Notes under the pieces: model-generated
What the model saw: the letters and a program-made list of their open reading frames with translations, nothing else
Told to the model about the DNA's origin: nothing
The model's database searches: none
Program-made: the position numbers and the translations under genes
In this document: positions 53,421 through 64,000 of the stretch, piece after piece
How the letters are laid out: each line of letters starts with the position of its first letter
Position numbering within the stretch: position 1 is the first letter of the stretch
Assembly: GCF_000174015.1 (NCBI RefSeq)
Contig: NZ_ACFE01000003.1
Span: 124,001-188,000 of the forward strand
DNA from: Lancefieldella rimae ATCC 49626
GTDB lineage: Bacteria > Actinomycetota > Coriobacteriia > Coriobacteriales > Atopobiaceae
Reading direction: 5' to 3'
DNA: 64,000 nt

Positions 53421-54701
53421 CTAATCCTTATCTTTCGGAGTTTCTTCAAGTGATTCCACAAGATCACCCAGCTGCTTTTTTCCGGTCTCAAGCATACGCT
53501 GCGCACGCTCTCGCGCCCGAATGCGCATACGTTCGGCTTCCTCTGCCTGGCGATCGTGCACGACAAGCTGAGTAATATCCATGGGCTGCATAACAAGCGC
53601 ACCGGCTTCAGGACAGACACGCACGCACGCCTCGCAGTTTGTACAAAACTGTTGTCGAATCATCAAATTGCCACGTTCATCAATGTCAATGGCATGCATC
53701 GTACAGGTCTTCTCGCACTCACCACATAAGGTGCAGCGCGTTGAATCCCACATTGGAGCTTCAAGCTTTACAAAATCAGCCAGCCCCTCATCATGCTGAA
53801 GCGCTCCCATCATAAGACGGCGATTTTGCGTCAACATGGCTTGACGGTTATTGGTTGTGCGAATGCCGATGGACTCATCAAGCTGATTCTGCAATTTATC
53901 CAGTGCACGGGCATGCGTGTTGATACGATTGGCAACCGCCTGTGCTCCTGCCAACAATGGCGTCGAGCGCATGACAAGCCGCTCGGCCGCATTGACGGAG
54001 CTACTGAGAAATTGGCTGCGTTTATACGCGCGCGTCAGATCGTGATCAAGCGCCGCCTCATCTGACTCAAAACCAACGCTTGCGCCTGTCCATGTCTCTG
54101 CGGAAGCAATGTGATCACAGTAGGTTTTCTCACCGGTAGTGGTGCGGCACTTGTCGCATACGCCAAACGGCAGATAAACAGATACGTTATCAAAATCCGT
54201 CAGGATGGCAAACCAGGTATCTCGAGATATCGCGCCCACGCAGGGCAGGCAAATCTCATTGCCTAAGGGCTTTCGCCCCAGCGCACGTGTACAGGTAATG
54301 TACGCTTTGTTATATGCCGACGCCGCACGAGCCACCTGATCGTAGAGCTTGCGTGGCGTATGACGGCGTGTGTTGAATACTTCCGTTGGACAAACCGAAT
54401 CGCACAGACCACACTGGATGCAATGCTCTGCTATGGATACGGTCTGATTATGGATATCAATGGCATCAACGGGACATACCTCTTGACACCGACGACACAC
54501 CTCAGCGCTACCGGAAGCACACTGCAGACAACGATTGGGATTGGCCCACGGTTGCTCCTTATAATCGGCAGGATCATAGGGCTTATTCTCGGCATCATTG
54601 CCGCCAAGGCTGCCCATCAACGCATCCAGGGGATTTGACAGCGCCTGCCAATCGCTCTGAATGTCAATCAAATCATCAAGAAAATCGTGCTTCTCGGCCA
54701 T
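53421..54701 (-). CDS. multi-cluster ferredoxin-like [4Fe-4S] protein
   Basis: A 426-residue cytosolic iron-sulfur protein with four ferredoxin-type motifs: two N-terminal (CLQCASGSAEVCRRCQEVCP, CIQCGLCDSVCP) and two C-terminal (CTLCGECEKTCTMHAIDI, CTNCEACVRVCPEAG), plus middle Cys (CLPCVGAIS, CDKCRTTTGEKTYC). Function unknown; it could pass electrons in a coriobacterial anaerobic pathway. The ATG at 54701 has an excellent GGAGGGG site. Confidence 0.82.
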   Translation of the reverse strand: MAEKHDFLDDLIDIQSDWQALSNPLDALMGSLGGNDAENKPYDPADYKEQPWANPNRCLQCASGSAEVCRRCQEVCPVDAIDIHNQTVSIAEHCIQCGLCDSVCPTEVFNTRRHTPRKLYDQVARAASAYNKAYITCTRALGRKPLGNEICLPCVGAISRDTWFAILTDFDNVSVYLPFGVCDKCRTTTGEKTYCDHIASAETWTGASVGFESDEAALDHDLTRAYKRSQFLSSSVNAAERLVMRSTPLLAGAQAVANRINTHARALDKLQNQLDESIGIRTTNNRQAMLTQNRRLMMGALQHDEGLADFVKLEAPMWDSTRCTLCGECEKTCTMHAIDIDERGNLMIRQQFCTNCEACVRVCPEAGALVMQPMDITQLVVHDRQAEEAERMRIRARERAQRMLETGKKQLGDLVESLEETPKDKD

Positions 54702-54791
54702 GCGCCCCTCCCCTCCGACACGCTTCTCGGACACGTTTTACATCTTTGCCGCACCGGCCACCACTGCGGTTTAACATTGTAACCAATCATG

Positions 54792-54827
54792 TGGCGAGAA
54801 GTACGTGGAACAGAGGTCTTCTCGCCA
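54792..54827. repeat. 10-bp inverted repeat upstream of the ferredoxin gene
   Basis: TGGCGAGAAG and CTTCTCGCCA separated by 16 nt within the 257-bp gap between the ferredoxin and groEL genes. Possible operator; unassigned. Confidence 0.45.
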
Positions 54828-54901
54828 AACACATGTCATTATCCGTATAAATCGGTGCATACCGCCACATACAACGATGCGCACCACGGTATACGTTACG
54901 C

Positions 54902-54931
54902 AAAAAGCCGAGCCCTTACGGACTCGGCTTT
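54902..54931 (-). terminator. groEL terminator
   Basis: AAAGCCGAG/CTCGGCTTT stem with an inner G-C pair and T run on the minus strand, 28 bp after the groEL stop. Confidence 0.8.
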
Positions 54932-54958
54932 ACACAAATCGGTCTTACCCGAACGGGT

Positions 54959-56602
<1,644 letters not shown>

Positions 56603-56677
56603 CTATTCCTCCAAATAAATACGTATAGGAAGTACACAGCGAGAAAATCTCACGCATAAAGCGCTTCTTGCAAAACG

Positions 56678-56968
56678 TTAGTCCTCGACAATTGCGTAAA
56701 TGTCATCGGCACGGAGAAGCAAGAGCTCCTCGCCATCGACTTTTACCTCGGTGCCACCAAACTTGCCATAAAAGACCTGGTCGCCAACCTTAACATCAAG
56801 AGCAATGCGCTTGCCGTCCTGATCATACTTACCGGCACCAACAGCCAAAACCTCACCGCGCTGTGGCTTTTCCTGTGCGGCAGACGCAATATACAGACCA
56901 GTGGAAGTCTTCTCTTCCTTAGGAGCAGGCTTAACCAAAACGCGATCTCCAAGCGGCTTCAATGTCAT
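56678..56968 (-). CDS. groES: co-chaperonin GroES
   Basis: A 96-residue GroES (MTLKPLGDRVLVKPAPKEEK) with the mobile loop EKTSTGLYIASAAQEKPQRG and VFYGKFGGTEVKVDGEELLL. No CIRCE (TTAGCACTC-N9-GAGTGCTAA) was seen upstream; a TACGT-aa-ACGTA palindrome lies at about 57004-57015 and might be an alternative control site. Confidence 0.96.
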   Translation of the reverse strand: MTLKPLGDRVLVKPAPKEEKTSTGLYIASAAQEKPQRGEVLAVGAGKYDQDGKRIALDVKVGDQVFYGKFGGTEVKVDGEELLLLRADDIYAIVED

Positions 56969-57257
56969 TGTGTAAAACCTCCTTATAAGGGCGTACGTAA
57001 ACGTATGTATCCGTACCCGTGTTGCGGCTCCTCCTTGATATGGGCGCCGCTCTTTCCAACGTTATGAAGTATTCCCCACATTGGTAGAAAAATATACGGC
57101 TCGATAGTAAAAAATCTTACTAACGGCACTTAGATTTTCTATGGGTACATCACATAGGGATTGTATTCATATATAAAGTGCATGACGACGAAGTTTTGCG
57201 TACAATAAAGGCCTGCACATGACTGACAACTCTACCGTCAATAAGAAGTGAGGACTC

Positions 57258-57836
57258 ATGCAAGAGCTCAAAGAGAGAATCATCGCTGAAGGGATTGTTC
57301 GGGAAGGTAACGTCCTGAAAGTAGACAGCTTTTTGAATCATCAGTGTGATGTCACTCTCTATCAACATATGGGCGACGCATGGGCTCAACATTTTGCAGA
57401 CAAGAAAATCGATAAAATCCTGACGGTTGCAGCCTCGGGTATCGGAATATCCTGTGTGGCTGCGCTTTCCTTTGGTGGCGTGCCGGTTGTGTTCGCACGC
57501 AAGGCCCAATCAATTAATCTGGACGGAGACCAATATACTGCTCGCGTCCACAGCTACACGCACGGCAATGACAACACCGTCATCATTGCAAAGCGATTCC
57601 TGCAGCCGGGTGAGCATGTGCTGCTTATCGACGATTTTCTCGCCAACGGAGCGGCGCTTGACGGTCTCATTGAGATCTGTCGTCAGGCGGATGCGGTCGT
57701 TGAAGGCATCGGCATAGCCGTCGAGAAGGGCTTTCAATCCGGAGGCAAACGCATGCGCGAGTCCGGATACGATGTATGCTCTTTAGCCATCGTTAAATCA
57801 ATGGATGTCTCCACGGGAAAAATTGAATTTGCGTAA
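57258..57836 (+). CDS. xpt: xanthine phosphoribosyltransferase
   Basis: A 192-residue PRTase of the Xpt family with the PRPP loop [23 protein letters not shown] pyrophosphate region and VVFARKAQS. It salvages xanthine to XMP, which guaA then aminates. GTG start is plausible but the ATG at 57258 has a GTGAGGAC site. No purine riboswitch consensus was seen in the 289-bp leader. Confidence 0.92.
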   Translation: MQELKERIIAEGIVREGNVLKVDSFLNHQCDVTLYQHMGDAWAQHFADKKIDKILTVAASGIGISCVAALSFGGVPVVFARKAQSINLDGDQYTARVHSYTHGNDNTVIIAKRFLQPGEHVLLIDDFLANGAALDGLIEICRQADAVVEGIGIAVEKGFQSGGKRMRESGYDVCSLAIVKSMDVSTGKIEFA

Positions 57837-57855
57837 CCTCTTGAGCGCTATACAA

Positions 57856-57891
57856 AAGCCCGGACTTTCAACGGTCCGGGCTTATCTTTTT
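57856..57891. terminator. bidirectional terminator between xpt and nadE
   Basis: AAGCCCGGAC/GTCCGGGCTT, 10-bp stem, 8-nt loop, with T-rich tails on both strands (ATCTTTTT on plus, TTTTG on minus). Confidence 0.8.
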
Positions 57892-57907
57892 CATAATTCA
57901 GGTATTT

Positions 57908-59881
57908 TTAACAATCGACATCGTCCTCAAGCGCTTCCAGATTAGAAAGCCAGAGCGTGCTGGAAGCATCCGACGGCATCCGAAGATCACCGCGCGGTGA
58001 AAGCGCCACGGAGCCAACTTTTGGTCCGTCCGGCATGGCACTACGCTTGAACTGCTGCGCAAAGAACCGACGATAAAACACCTTGAGCCAGGCAAGAATG
58101 GCTCCCTTGGAGTACTTCTCGCCGGAAGTGCCTGCTTCAAACGCATAACAGGCAAGACGGAACACTTTGTGCGGGCTTGAGCCGTGGCGGAGTACGTGAT
58201 ACAGGAAGAAATCATGAAGCTCATAAGGACCTACAAGATCTTCGGTTTTTTGGTCGATTGAACCGTCTGCGTTTGCAGGAAGGAGCTCGGGGCTGACCGG
58301 CGTATCCAAAACGTCATACAAAATATCTGCTGCATCTTTTTCATCGGTCTGCATATATGAATCGGCGCAATAGTGAACAAGATGGCGCACAAGCGTCTTG
58401 GGCACCGATGCATTTACGCCATACATAGACATCTGATCGCCATTGTAGGTGGCCCATCCAAGTGCCAGCTCAGATAAATCACCGGTGCCAATAACCATAC
58501 CGCGCACCTGATTTGCAACGTCCATAAGTATCTGAGTGCGCTCACGAGCCTGAGCGTTTTCATACGTCACATCATGGTTTGCTTCATCATGACCAATGTC
58601 AATAAAATGCTGGCGAACGGCAGCCGTAATGGAAATCTCGCGCAGCTCGGCACCAAGGGTGCGAGCCAGCCTGACCGCATTGGTATACGTGCGGTCCGTA
58701 GTGCCAAAGCCGGGCATGGTAACCGCAACGATGCCTCCTCGATCAAGACCAAGCTGATCAAAGGCACGTACCGTTACCAAAAGAGCAAGCGTAGAGTCAA
58801 GACCCCCCGAGATACCAACGACAACACGTTGAGAGCCGGTATGCGCAAGGCGGGTTGCCAAGCCATGCGCCTGGATACTCAACACTTCTTCGCAGCGCTC
58901 AGCTCGACGATCGTCGCTTGCCGGCACAAATGGACGAGGATCGACAAACCGCGTCAGTTTTGTCATGTCCTCAAAGTCGAGCGCAACGTAGGTAACAATA
59001 TGCCTGGCATCTTCCGGGCTCGGAGCAACAAAGAATGTCGAGAGCCGACGGCGTTCAGCGACAAGTGAGGCTACGTCAATTTCCGACACCGCAATACCGT
59101 CCGTAAAACAGCCCGTATCGGCCAATATATGGCCATTTTCACATATAAGGTTATGTCCAGAGAAGACCAAATCCGTAGTTGATTCTCCCTCACCCGAACC
59201 CGCATACAGGTACCCGCACACAAGACGTGCGGATTGATTTGACACGAGACTGCGGCGATATTCCGCCTTACCAGCTATGGCAGGTGAGGCACTCAGGTTA
59301 CATATAAGCGTAGCTCCCGCCATGGCATGAGCAACCGAAGGAGGATTAGCTACCCAAAGGTCCTCGCAAATCTCAGCGGCAACTACCAATTCCGGCAACG
59401 ACTCACAAGAAAAGAGTTGATTGGCTCCGAAAGGAATCTCGCCAAATATACTAAAGTCAACGCTTGTTACGACCTCAGGACCAGCCGTGAAATGGCGACC
59501 TTCATAAAACTCGTTGTACATGGGGATATTTTGCTTAGGCACAAGTCCCAGCACTTCTCCGCCGTACAACACCGCAGCACAATTGTAGAGCTTTGATGCC
59601 ACTCGCACGGGAAGACCCACCAAAACCAGCGCGTCCACATCAAAGGTGTGTAGCGCAATGGATGCAAGGCCACTTTCTGCCGCATCTAAGAGCTCGTCTT
59701 GCCAAAAAAGATCTTCGCAGGTATATCCTGTAATACAAAGCTCCGGAAGCACTATTACCCGTGCCTCATGCTCAGCATAGGCCTTCTTGATTGAGCTGAG
59801 ACAGGACTCCACATTGTACGTAACGTCAGCCACACGTACTTTTGGTGTTATGGCGGCTACTTTTACAAATCCGTCTTGCAT
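57908..59881 (-). CDS. nadE: glutamine-dependent NAD+ synthase
   Basis: A 657-residue enzyme with an N-terminal nitrilase-type glutaminase (catalytic Glu in VLPELCITGYTCED, Lys in GLVPKQNIPMY, Cys in VVAAEICEDLWV) and a C-terminal synthetase with VVGISGGLDSTLALLV. It makes NAD from deamido-NAD using glutamine. The ATG at 59881 follows GGGGAGAAT; the longer frame is not supported. Confidence 0.93.
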   Translation of the reverse strand: MQDGFVKVAAITPKVRVADVTYNVESCLSSIKKAYAEHEARVIVLPELCITGYTCEDLFWQDELLDAAESGLASIALHTFDVDALVLVGLPVRVASKLYNCAAVLYGGEVLGLVPKQNIPMYNEFYEGRHFTAGPEVVTSVDFSIFGEIPFGANQLFSCESLPELVVAAEICEDLWVANPPSVAHAMAGATLICNLSASPAIAGKAEYRRSLVSNQSARLVCGYLYAGSGEGESTTDLVFSGHNLICENGHILADTGCFTDGIAVSEIDVASLVAERRRLSTFFVAPSPEDARHIVTYVALDFEDMTKLTRFVDPRPFVPASDDRRAERCEEVLSIQAHGLATRLAHTGSQRVVVGISGGLDSTLALLVTVRAFDQLGLDRGGIVAVTMPGFGTTDRTYTNAVRLARTLGAELREISITAAVRQHFIDIGHDEANHDVTYENAQARERTQILMDVANQVRGMVIGTGDLSELALGWATYNGDQMSMYGVNASVPKTLVRHLVHYCADSYMQTDEKDAADILYDVLDTPVSPELLPANADGSIDQKTEDLVGPYELHDFFLYHVLRHGSSPHKVFRLACYAFEAGTSGEKYSKGAILAWLKVFYRRFFAQQFKRSAMPDGPKVGSVALSPRGDLRMPSDASSTLWLSNLEALEDDVDC

Positions 59882-59969
59882 ATTCTCCCCTATCCGGTGA
59901 AGTTCTTCTCGCCCGTGCGCACTTATTTTGTCCTCACACAACTTCCCTAAAACAGGACTTTGCCTTATC

Positions 59970-62420
59970 TTACATGCCGCTCGGAATTACGGGAGCATCA
60001 ACTGACGACCATTCTCCCAACGGCGCGTTTGGATTGGCGTCAAGCGTCAGAGGCGAGAAGTTCTGGGCTCGGTAGCTCCTCAGTGCCGCCACCGCAATCA
60101 TGGCGGCGTTGTCTCCGCAGACTGACATCGGTGGCACGGTGACGCGAACTCCCCGTTTGCCAAAGGCTTCCTTATACGCCGCGCGAAGTGCAGGGTTTGC
60201 AGCTACACCGCCGCCGACGCAGAAATCATGAACGCCCGTTTCTTCCACTGCGCGCACTGCCTTTGCAACCTGCACGTCGACAACCGCTTGTTCAAACGAA
60301 GCCGCCAAATCCGGCAAGTTGATTGCTCTCCCTGCGCGATTCTCGGCTTCAATATATGTAATGACTGCCGTCTTCAATCCGGAAAGTGAGAACGAATAAT
60401 CGCCACTGTGCAGCATGGCGCGGGGGAATCGGATGGCTTTGGGGTTACCCTGTGCCGCAAGTTTGCTGATAACGGGACCGCCCGGATATCCAAGGCCAAG
60501 TGCCTTTGCCACCTTGTCAAAAGCCTCTCCCACCGCGTCATCAATGGTGGTTCCGAGAATGACATACTCTCCCCACGCGCGCACATGTACCAGCATGGTA
60601 TTGCCACCGGAAACGAGACTCGCAATAAACGGCGGCGTGAGATCCGGCGTCTCAAACAGGTTGGCCAAAAGGTGACCTTCAAGATGGTGTACCGCAATGA
60701 GCGGCAGATTTGTGGATACGCAAAGACCCTTTGCAAACGCCACTCCCACCACTAAGGCTCCGACAAGTCCTGGACCCGCCGTCACACCGATGGCCGAAAG
60801 ATCCGAGGATACAAGCGTATCGCAGCCAAAATGTTTTCCGGCACGCGCAAGCGTCTCCTCAAACAGCCCCACAATGGCCTCGGTATGCTTGCGGGAGGCA
60901 ATCTCGGGAACAACGCCTCCGAAACGTGCATGGAAATCAATCTGTGTTGCCACGACATTTGAACAGATCACACCATGAGAGTCGATGATTGCCATGGCGG
61001 TCTCATCGCAGGAGGATTCAATGGCAAGCACGAGATCGCCGGCCGCGCTGAGAGCGGCCTTGGTTTTATCAGAGCGCTTTGCCGCCACCAGTGGCCACGG
61101 ACGGATGGAGGCTTGAGGTTCCGGATTGCGCGTGGCAAAAACGGTCTGTGTCGTAAGCGGTAAATCAGCCTTCATGAGAAGCGCCGCAACATCCGGTGCA
61201 TAATATCCGGGACGAACCCCTGTCTTCTCAAAGCCAAGGTATTCATACAGCTTTTGAGCGGCCTCGTTATTCTCGGCAACTTCAAGTACCGCGGTATGCG
61301 CCCCAAGCATTTGCGCATCATAGGCAACACGCTCCACCAGCTTCGACGCAATACCCTCGCGACGCCTTTGGCCGTCAACCACCACCTCTTCGATTTCAAA
61401 CTCAGCACCGACAAGACGACCGCCCGCAAAGCCCACGGGAGTTCCGCGGTCGTGTGCAAGCCACCAGCTTCGATCCGGCCGTGTCAGTTCCTCATAAAAG
61501 CTCTTCTCGCTCCACGGAGTATGAGTCGTTCCTGCATATGTAAGCGCCTCGAGCTTGCTTACGCCTTTGAGATCATTGACCGACATCGGACGGAATTGCA
61601 GGTGAATATCGGCAAGTACGTCATCAACACCGGTCAGTGCAACGGTTGCAGGTTCCTTGAGACCAAGGCGCTGGCGTTCGGTTTCTTCCGCATCAGATAG
61701 ACGCGTGTAGATGGGGAGCACAAGTGCCGGATCTCCATCGCCAAGCTCGTGTTCGGCAAGCGCGGCAGACCGAAGCAGGCCTTCTCCCGAGGGATACCAC
61801 GCCTCTTCCGGCGCAAAAGTCGAGAAGCCCGCCTCCTCGAATTTAGTCAGGTACTTTTTGAGACCATTGCCGGTAAGCGTCAACTCTGCGTGATCGGCTC
61901 GTGCCGACCACTCTGCAATCGCCGCATCTACCTTAAGGACCGTCTCGGCGGGAAACGTGCGGTGTGCACCTTCATCATCAAGCAGGTATATACCGGGATA
62001 CACCTCACCACGCATGGCATCTCCAGCGACAGCCAGCTTGCCGCGAATCCCATCTTTCCAGGCGGACCATGCCATCGCATCAAGTGCAGAAGCGCCAAAG
62101 AGCGGAAGTCCTGCTCCGCAGGCAATGCCTTTTGCGGTTGCAACACCAATGCGCACGCCCGTAAACGAACCCGGCCCTCGGCCGACAAGCACCGCATCAA
62201 CGTCCGACATACCACAACCGACCTTGGTAAGCACTTCTCGAACCGACCCCACAAGTTCAACATTGGCCTGGCGTCGACAGAGATGGTCTGCCGAAGCAAG
62301 AATCTCAAGAGCCGCGCCCCCCAATTTCAGAGGTGTCCATCGCGCTACGGCGCAAGCGAGCATATCAGTGGATGTATCAAACGCAAGGACTATGCGTGAA
62401 TCTGAAGTATCTCTAAGCAT
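59970..62420 (-). CDS. TsaB-RimI-TsaD fusion (tRNA t6A and S18 acetylation)
   Basis: An 816-residue three-way fusion. Residues 1-250: TsaB-like (FDTSTDMLACAVARW ... VGRGPGSFTGVRIG). Residues about 270-420: RimI-like GNAT with acetyl-CoA loop QRRREGIA and ELYEYLGFEKTGVRPGYYAP. Residues 463-816: TsaD with IESSCDETA, metal-binding HHLEGH (H578/H582), SLVSGGNT and CVGGGVAANPALR. It combines t6A-forming kinase-like subunits with ribosomal S18 N-acetyltransferase. Separate genes in E. coli; the joined form seems coriobacterial. Confidence 0.9.
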   Translation of the reverse strand: MLRDTSDSRIVLAFDTSTDMLACAVARWTPLKLGGAALEILASADHLCRRQANVELVGSVREVLTKVGCGMSDVDAVLVGRGPGSFTGVRIGVATAKGIACGAGLPLFGASALDAMAWSAWKDGIRGKLAVAGDAMRGEVYPGIYLLDDEGAHRTFPAETVLKVDAAIAEWSARADHAELTLTGNGLKKYLTKFEEAGFSTFAPEEAWYPSGEGLLRSAALAEHELGDGDPALVLPIYTRLSDAEETERQRLGLKEPATVALTGVDDVLADIHLQFRPMSVNDLKGVSKLEALTYAGTTHTPWSEKSFYEELTRPDRSWWLAHDRGTPVGFAGGRLVGAEFEIEEVVVDGQRRREGIASKLVERVAYDAQMLGAHTAVLEVAENNEAAQKLYEYLGFEKTGVRPGYYAPDVAALLMKADLPLTTQTVFATRNPEPQASIRPWPLVAAKRSDKTKAALSAAGDLVLAIESSCDETAMAIIDSHGVICSNVVATQIDFHARFGGVVPEIASRKHTEAIVGLFEETLARAGKHFGCDTLVSSDLSAIGVTAGPGLVGALVVGVAFAKGLCVSTNLPLIAVHHLEGHLLANLFETPDLTPPFIASLVSGGNTMLVHVRAWGEYVILGTTIDDAVGEAFDKVAKALGLGYPGGPVISKLAAQGNPKAIRFPRAMLHSGDYSFSLSGLKTAVITYIEAENRAGRAINLPDLAASFEQAVVDVQVAKAVRAVEETGVHDFCVGGGVAANPALRAAYKEAFGKRGVRVTVPPMSVCGDNAAMIAVAALRSYRAQNFSPLTLDANPNAPLGEWSSVDAPVIPSGM

Positions 62421-62456
62421 TCAAGCTCTTCTCGACAGGAAATATACCGTGCAATA

Positions 62457-62777
62457 CTATACGCCACATGGAGACTCTCTAAACAACTTCGCATAATCTT
62501 GGCTTCCGTGAAAAACGCTAAGTATCACGATTGTTCCGTCTAATACCCTGTAGAGAAGAACATACTTGCCAGCGAGACAGGAATGAATATCAACGGCAGC
62601 CAATTCTTTGATATGAGACTTACCGTAATCGATCACTCCGCTCTCCAAAAGCTTGATTTGGTTACGAAGATTCTCCAGAAACCGATTTGCCGCCGCTGGA
62701 CCAAGCTTCTTAAGGTAAAACGTTATCTCGTGAATCTGGCGACGGGCTGTTTTGGTAAATCTAATCTCATAGGTCAT
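62457..62777 (-). CDS. RelE/ParE-family toxin
   Basis: A 106-residue type II toxin (MTYEIRFTKTARRQIHEITF) with the family core ending GKYVLLYRVLDGTIVILSVF and HGSQDY. RelE/ParE relatives cleave ribosome-bound mRNA or poison gyrase; the branch cannot be assigned. It overlaps the antitoxin stop by 11 nt. Confidence 0.85.
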   Translation of the reverse strand: MTYEIRFTKTARRQIHEITFYLKKLGPAAANRFLENLRNQIKLLESGVIDYGKSHIKELAAVDIHSCLAGKYVLLYRVLDGTIVILSVFHGSQDYAKLFRESPCGV

Positions 62778-63048
62778 ACTTTTCCCTTAATTCATCAAGT
62801 ACATCAAAGGCATTGTATGTTTCTCCTTTTCTGAGCTCATCATCAGAAGCCAGCAAACTTGCAAAAAGGTGGGCTTTTTCCTTATTAATCTCAAGCTCGT
62901 CTTGCAGGGTGTCATAATCTTCCGCACGCATAACTACAAGCTCGCTATAACCGTTCTTAGTCACGGTAATGGGTTCATTCGAGCTCTGGACTAACTTGAG
63001 GAATTGGGCGGTATCTCTCATGTCTTTTATCGGAACGCACGTTGCCAT
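62767..63048 (-). CDS. Phd/YefM-family antitoxin
   Basis: About 93 residues from MATCVPIKDMRDTAQF: N-terminal DNA-binding Phd/YefM fold (VTKNGYSELVVMRAEDYDTL) and C-terminal toxin-neutralising helix. ATG at 63048 has a GGAGG with good spacing, unlike the upstream ATG at 63057. The palindrome just upstream is its likely operator. Confidence 0.85.
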   Translation of the reverse strand: MATCVPIKDMRDTAQFLKLVQSSNEPITVTKNGYSELVVMRAEDYDTLQDELEINKEKAHLFASLLASDDELRKGETYNAFDVLDELREKYDL

Positions 63049-63062
63049 ATAATCCATCCTCC

Positions 63063-63084
63063 CATAATTATGTACATAATTATG
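63063..63084. promoter_or_regulatory. perfect 22-bp operator palindrome for the toxin-antitoxin pair
   Basis: CATAATTATG-TA-CATAATTATG, two copies of a 10-bp palindrome joined by TA, giving one perfect 22-bp palindrome upstream of the antitoxin gene, the pattern of Phd-type operators. Confidence 0.7.
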
Positions 63085-63240
63085 ATTATATCAGTATGGC
63101 TACGGCATTCCATCTCCTTTCTCTACTGAACCTTCTTAAGGTAAGAAGACAATATCCCTCCGAAAGAAAACCGACTCCCACTTTTTCTTAAAACCTAAAA
63201 TTTTATTGTCAGATATCGGTCAAATATCTGTCAGATACGA

Positions 63241-63732
63241 CTATCTTTTTGTAGATTGCTCAAATTCGACAACCTGCTCTATTTTCCTGGCCACCGCTTC
63301 CAGGCCGAGAAGATCTTCTTCGCCAAAGCGTCCTCTCGTTGGGCTATCAATATCCAGCACACCGACAACGCTGCCTTTAACTTTCAGCGGTACTACAACC
63401 TCAGAGTTTGACGCAGCATCACATGCAATATGACCGGGGAATTTGTGAACATCTTCTACCAGCTGGCTCTTCTCCGTTTCGGCTGCCGTCCCGCAGACTC
63501 CTTTCCCAAACGGAATGCGCACGCAAGCTACGTTTCCCTGAAAGGGGCCCAAACGAAGCTCAGGTACACCATCGCTGCCTGTATCAGAATCCATCAGATA
63601 AAAGCCAGCCCAATTAATATCTTCAAGCGCACCCCACAAGAGCGCAGCGGTATTTGCGAGCACAGGAAGCCAATGTGCGTCAATTTCTGCAAGCTCTTCA
63701 ATTTGTTGAGCAAGTAACGTATAGTCTGGCAT
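63241..63732 (-). CDS. msrC: GAF-domain free methionine-(R)-sulfoxide reductase
   Basis: A 163-residue GAF protein of fRMsr type: INWAGFYLMD, CVRIPFGKGVCGTAAETEKS, HIACDAASNSEVVVPLKVKG provide the conserved Cys triad (ACVRI, GVCGTA, IACD). It repairs free Met-R-SO. It is followed by a terminator from the downstream gene's side. Confidence 0.9.
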   Translation of the reverse strand: MPDYTLLAQQIEELAEIDAHWLPVLANTAALLWGALEDINWAGFYLMDSDTGSDGVPELRLGPFQGNVACVRIPFGKGVCGTAAETEKSQLVEDVHKFPGHIACDAASNSEVVVPLKVKGSVVGVLDIDSPTRGRFGEEDLLGLEAVARKIEQVVEFEQSTKR

Positions 63733-63744
63733 TTCAAATCTCCT

Positions 63745-63774
63745 AAAACGGCGCCGGGAAAATTCCCAGCGCCG
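63745..63774 (-). terminator. terminator between glgP and msrC
   Basis: CGGCGCTGGGAA/TTCCCGGCGCCG on the minus strand (one G-U, 2-nt loop) followed by TTTT, ending transcription arriving from glgP. Confidence 0.75.
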
Positions 63775-63823
63775 AAACTTACCGCATACAACTATTGCAT
63801 CTCAAATAAACTTAGGTCAGACC

Positions 63824-64000
63824 TTACTTATCTGCCTGAAGGTGCCAAATCTCGTCATTGTATTCGGCAATCGTACGATCACTTGAGAACTTACCTGCCA
63901 TTGCGATATTTACCAGTGATTTCTTAAGCCAAAGCTTACGGTCCTCATAGTCCGAATACACCAGCTCCTTCTCCTGGATGTACTCTTCAAGGTCAAGCAA
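63824..64000 (-). CDS. glgP: glycogen phosphorylase, C-terminal end
   Basis: The minus strand reads into the window with a frame that ends [33 protein letters not shown], the conserved glycogen phosphorylase tail. The gene continues off the right edge. It releases glucose-1-phosphate from glycogen. Confidence 0.9.
   Translation of the reverse strand: MLDLEEYIQEKELVYSDYEDRKLWLKKSLVNIAMAGKFSSDRTIAEYNDEIWHLQADK

Noticed and set aside
54792-54827. CTTCTCGCC/GGCGAGAAG as a genome-wide regulatory motif
   Set aside because: The same 9-mer occurs repeatedly inside coding sequences (for example G-E-K codons), so repetition alone is not evidence of regulation.
56969-57257. Search for CIRCE before groES and a purine riboswitch before xpt
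   Set aside because: Neither consensus is present in the leader sequences.

Overview
The window looks like a chromosomal segment of a moderate-GC coriobacterium (Atopobiaceae, for example a Lancefieldella/Atopobium relative). This is inferred from gene content (a TsaB-RimI-TsaD three-way fusion, LytR-CpsA-Psr, groES-groEL without a visible CIRCE element, a coriobacterial-style multi-cluster ferredoxin), not from a database match.

1-25.84 kb is the integrase-proximal part of a temperate siphophage-like prophage; its left end (rest of the tape measure, tail tip, lysis, far att site) lies outside. From right to left: tyrosine integrase, a lysogenic lipoprotein and a LexA-like repressor on the plus strand; a control region with 14-bp operators; then one long minus-strand early-to-late run: Cro-like and excisionase-like regulators, a recombination module (SMC-like ATPase, RecA-like ATPase, DUF669), an SF2 helicase interrupted by a 337-residue intein, accessory genes, primase-helicase, RusA, an ArpU/RinA-type regulator, four 10-bp iterons, terminases, portal, a MuF protein with a JAB/JAMM C-terminus, scaffold, capsid, connectors, major tail protein, tail chaperones with a -1 frameshift site, and the tape measure. 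Four intrinsic terminators lie inside this co-directional run.

25.84-33.9 kb is host or host-like: an OmpR/histidine kinase pair, a secreted beta-helix lipoprotein that appears to share an operator motif with it, two small membrane proteins, feoAB and a divergent AraC regulator.

33.9-48.6 kb is a patchy accessory and defence island: a DUF262/DUF1524 GmrSD-like gene, a lipoprotein plus ABC-F pair bracketed by a degenerate direct repeat, an AAA/DUF4143 ATPase, a TfoX-like protein, DUF2442-HTH, an AbiEi/AbiEii pair, a structured element resembling an IS200/IS605 right end or omega-RNA scaffold, DUF2188, and an AAA ATPase/subtilase pair resembling IetAS.

48.6-64 kb is core chromosome: guaA, an LCP ligase, ychF, a ferredoxin-like protein, groEL/groES, xpt, nadE, tsaB-rimI-tsaD, a Phd/RelE-type toxin-antitoxin with a perfect 22-bp palindrome, a GAF-type methionine sulfoxide reductase and the end of glgP. 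No tRNA, rRNA or CRISPR array was seen.
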